Below, one piece after another: positions 59,081 to 64,000 of a stretch of 64,000 bases of DNA. Below the pieces are notes generated by a model. The model ran no database searches. It was not told the DNA's origin and saw only the letters and a program-made list of their open reading frames with translations. This stretch comes from Lota lota (Eukaryota > Chordata > Actinopteri > Gadiformes > Lotidae). The stretch spans positions 1,277,501-1,341,500 of the forward strand of contig JACYXH010000228.1 of the NCBI GenBank assembly GCA_026745465.1, read 5' to 3'. The translations under genes and the position numbers were made by a program. How positions within the stretch are numbered: position 1 is the stretch's first letter; each line of letters starts with the position of its first letter.

Positions 59081-63999
<4,919 letters not shown>

Positions 64000-64000
64000 G

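Overview
This window is a stretch of teleost fish nuclear DNA. The genes are spliced with GT-AG introns, the proteins are vertebrate in type, and the non-coding DNA is crowded with simple repeats: (CA)n/(TG)n, (CT)n/(GA)n, (CAGA)n and unusually long G or C runs. It also holds fish-type L2/Rex-like LINE fragments, tRNA-derived SINE pieces, and hAT and MITE remnants. The very high dinucleotide-repeat load would suit a gadiform (cod-like) fish, but that is an inference from repeat density only.

Five protein-coding genes lie on the + strand: notum (24001-30680, complete, 11 coding exons, 496 aa); a myadm-like-2 gene (33696-34607, one coding exon, 303 aa); pycr1-like (37834-41444, complete, 7 coding exons, 320 aa); mafg (51913-52601, complete, 2 coding exons, 159 aa, with a long 3' UTR to about 57.1 kb); and the first two coding exons of pcyt2 (59081-63943, running off the window). 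Exon boundaries were set by reading frame, splice signals and recalled vertebrate protein families. Every junction keeps phase. Gene order and common orientation match the human 17q25 block NOTUM-MYADML2-PYCR1-MAFG-(SIRT7)-PCYT2; no SIRT7 coding sequence was seen in the short mafg-pcyt2 gap.

Region by region: 1-22 kb is gene-free as far as I can see and dominated by micro- and minisatellites, with a 17-bp minisatellite split by a strongly foldable insert and one MITE-like element. About 22.2-24.0 kb is less repetitive and is the likely notum 5' regulatory region. 24.0-31.1 kb is notum. 31-33.7 kb is AT-rich spacer plus the probable myadml2 promoter, with a perfect MEF2 motif. 34.6-37.8 kb holds a second MITE and a decayed hAT transposon. 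37.8-41.8 kb is pycr1, with a LINE fragment in intron 4. 42-51.8 kb is the pycr1-mafg spacer or mafg 5' intron. 51.9-57.1 kb is mafg. 57.1-64 kb is spacer and pcyt2, with a LINE fragment and a SINE fragment in intron 1.

The genes do not form a functional operon: notum is a secreted Wnt deacylase, myadml2 a membrane protein, pycr1 makes proline, mafg is a bZIP factor and pcyt2 makes CDP-ethanolamine. I found no convincing new multi-gene system. The more interesting signals are cis-level: TCF-type motifs around notum, a MEF2 motif before myadml2, a GC-AG intron in pycr1, complementary (TG)/(CA) tracts in the mafg 3' UTR, a three-way-junction fold inside a minisatellite, and many long poly(G)/poly(C) runs.
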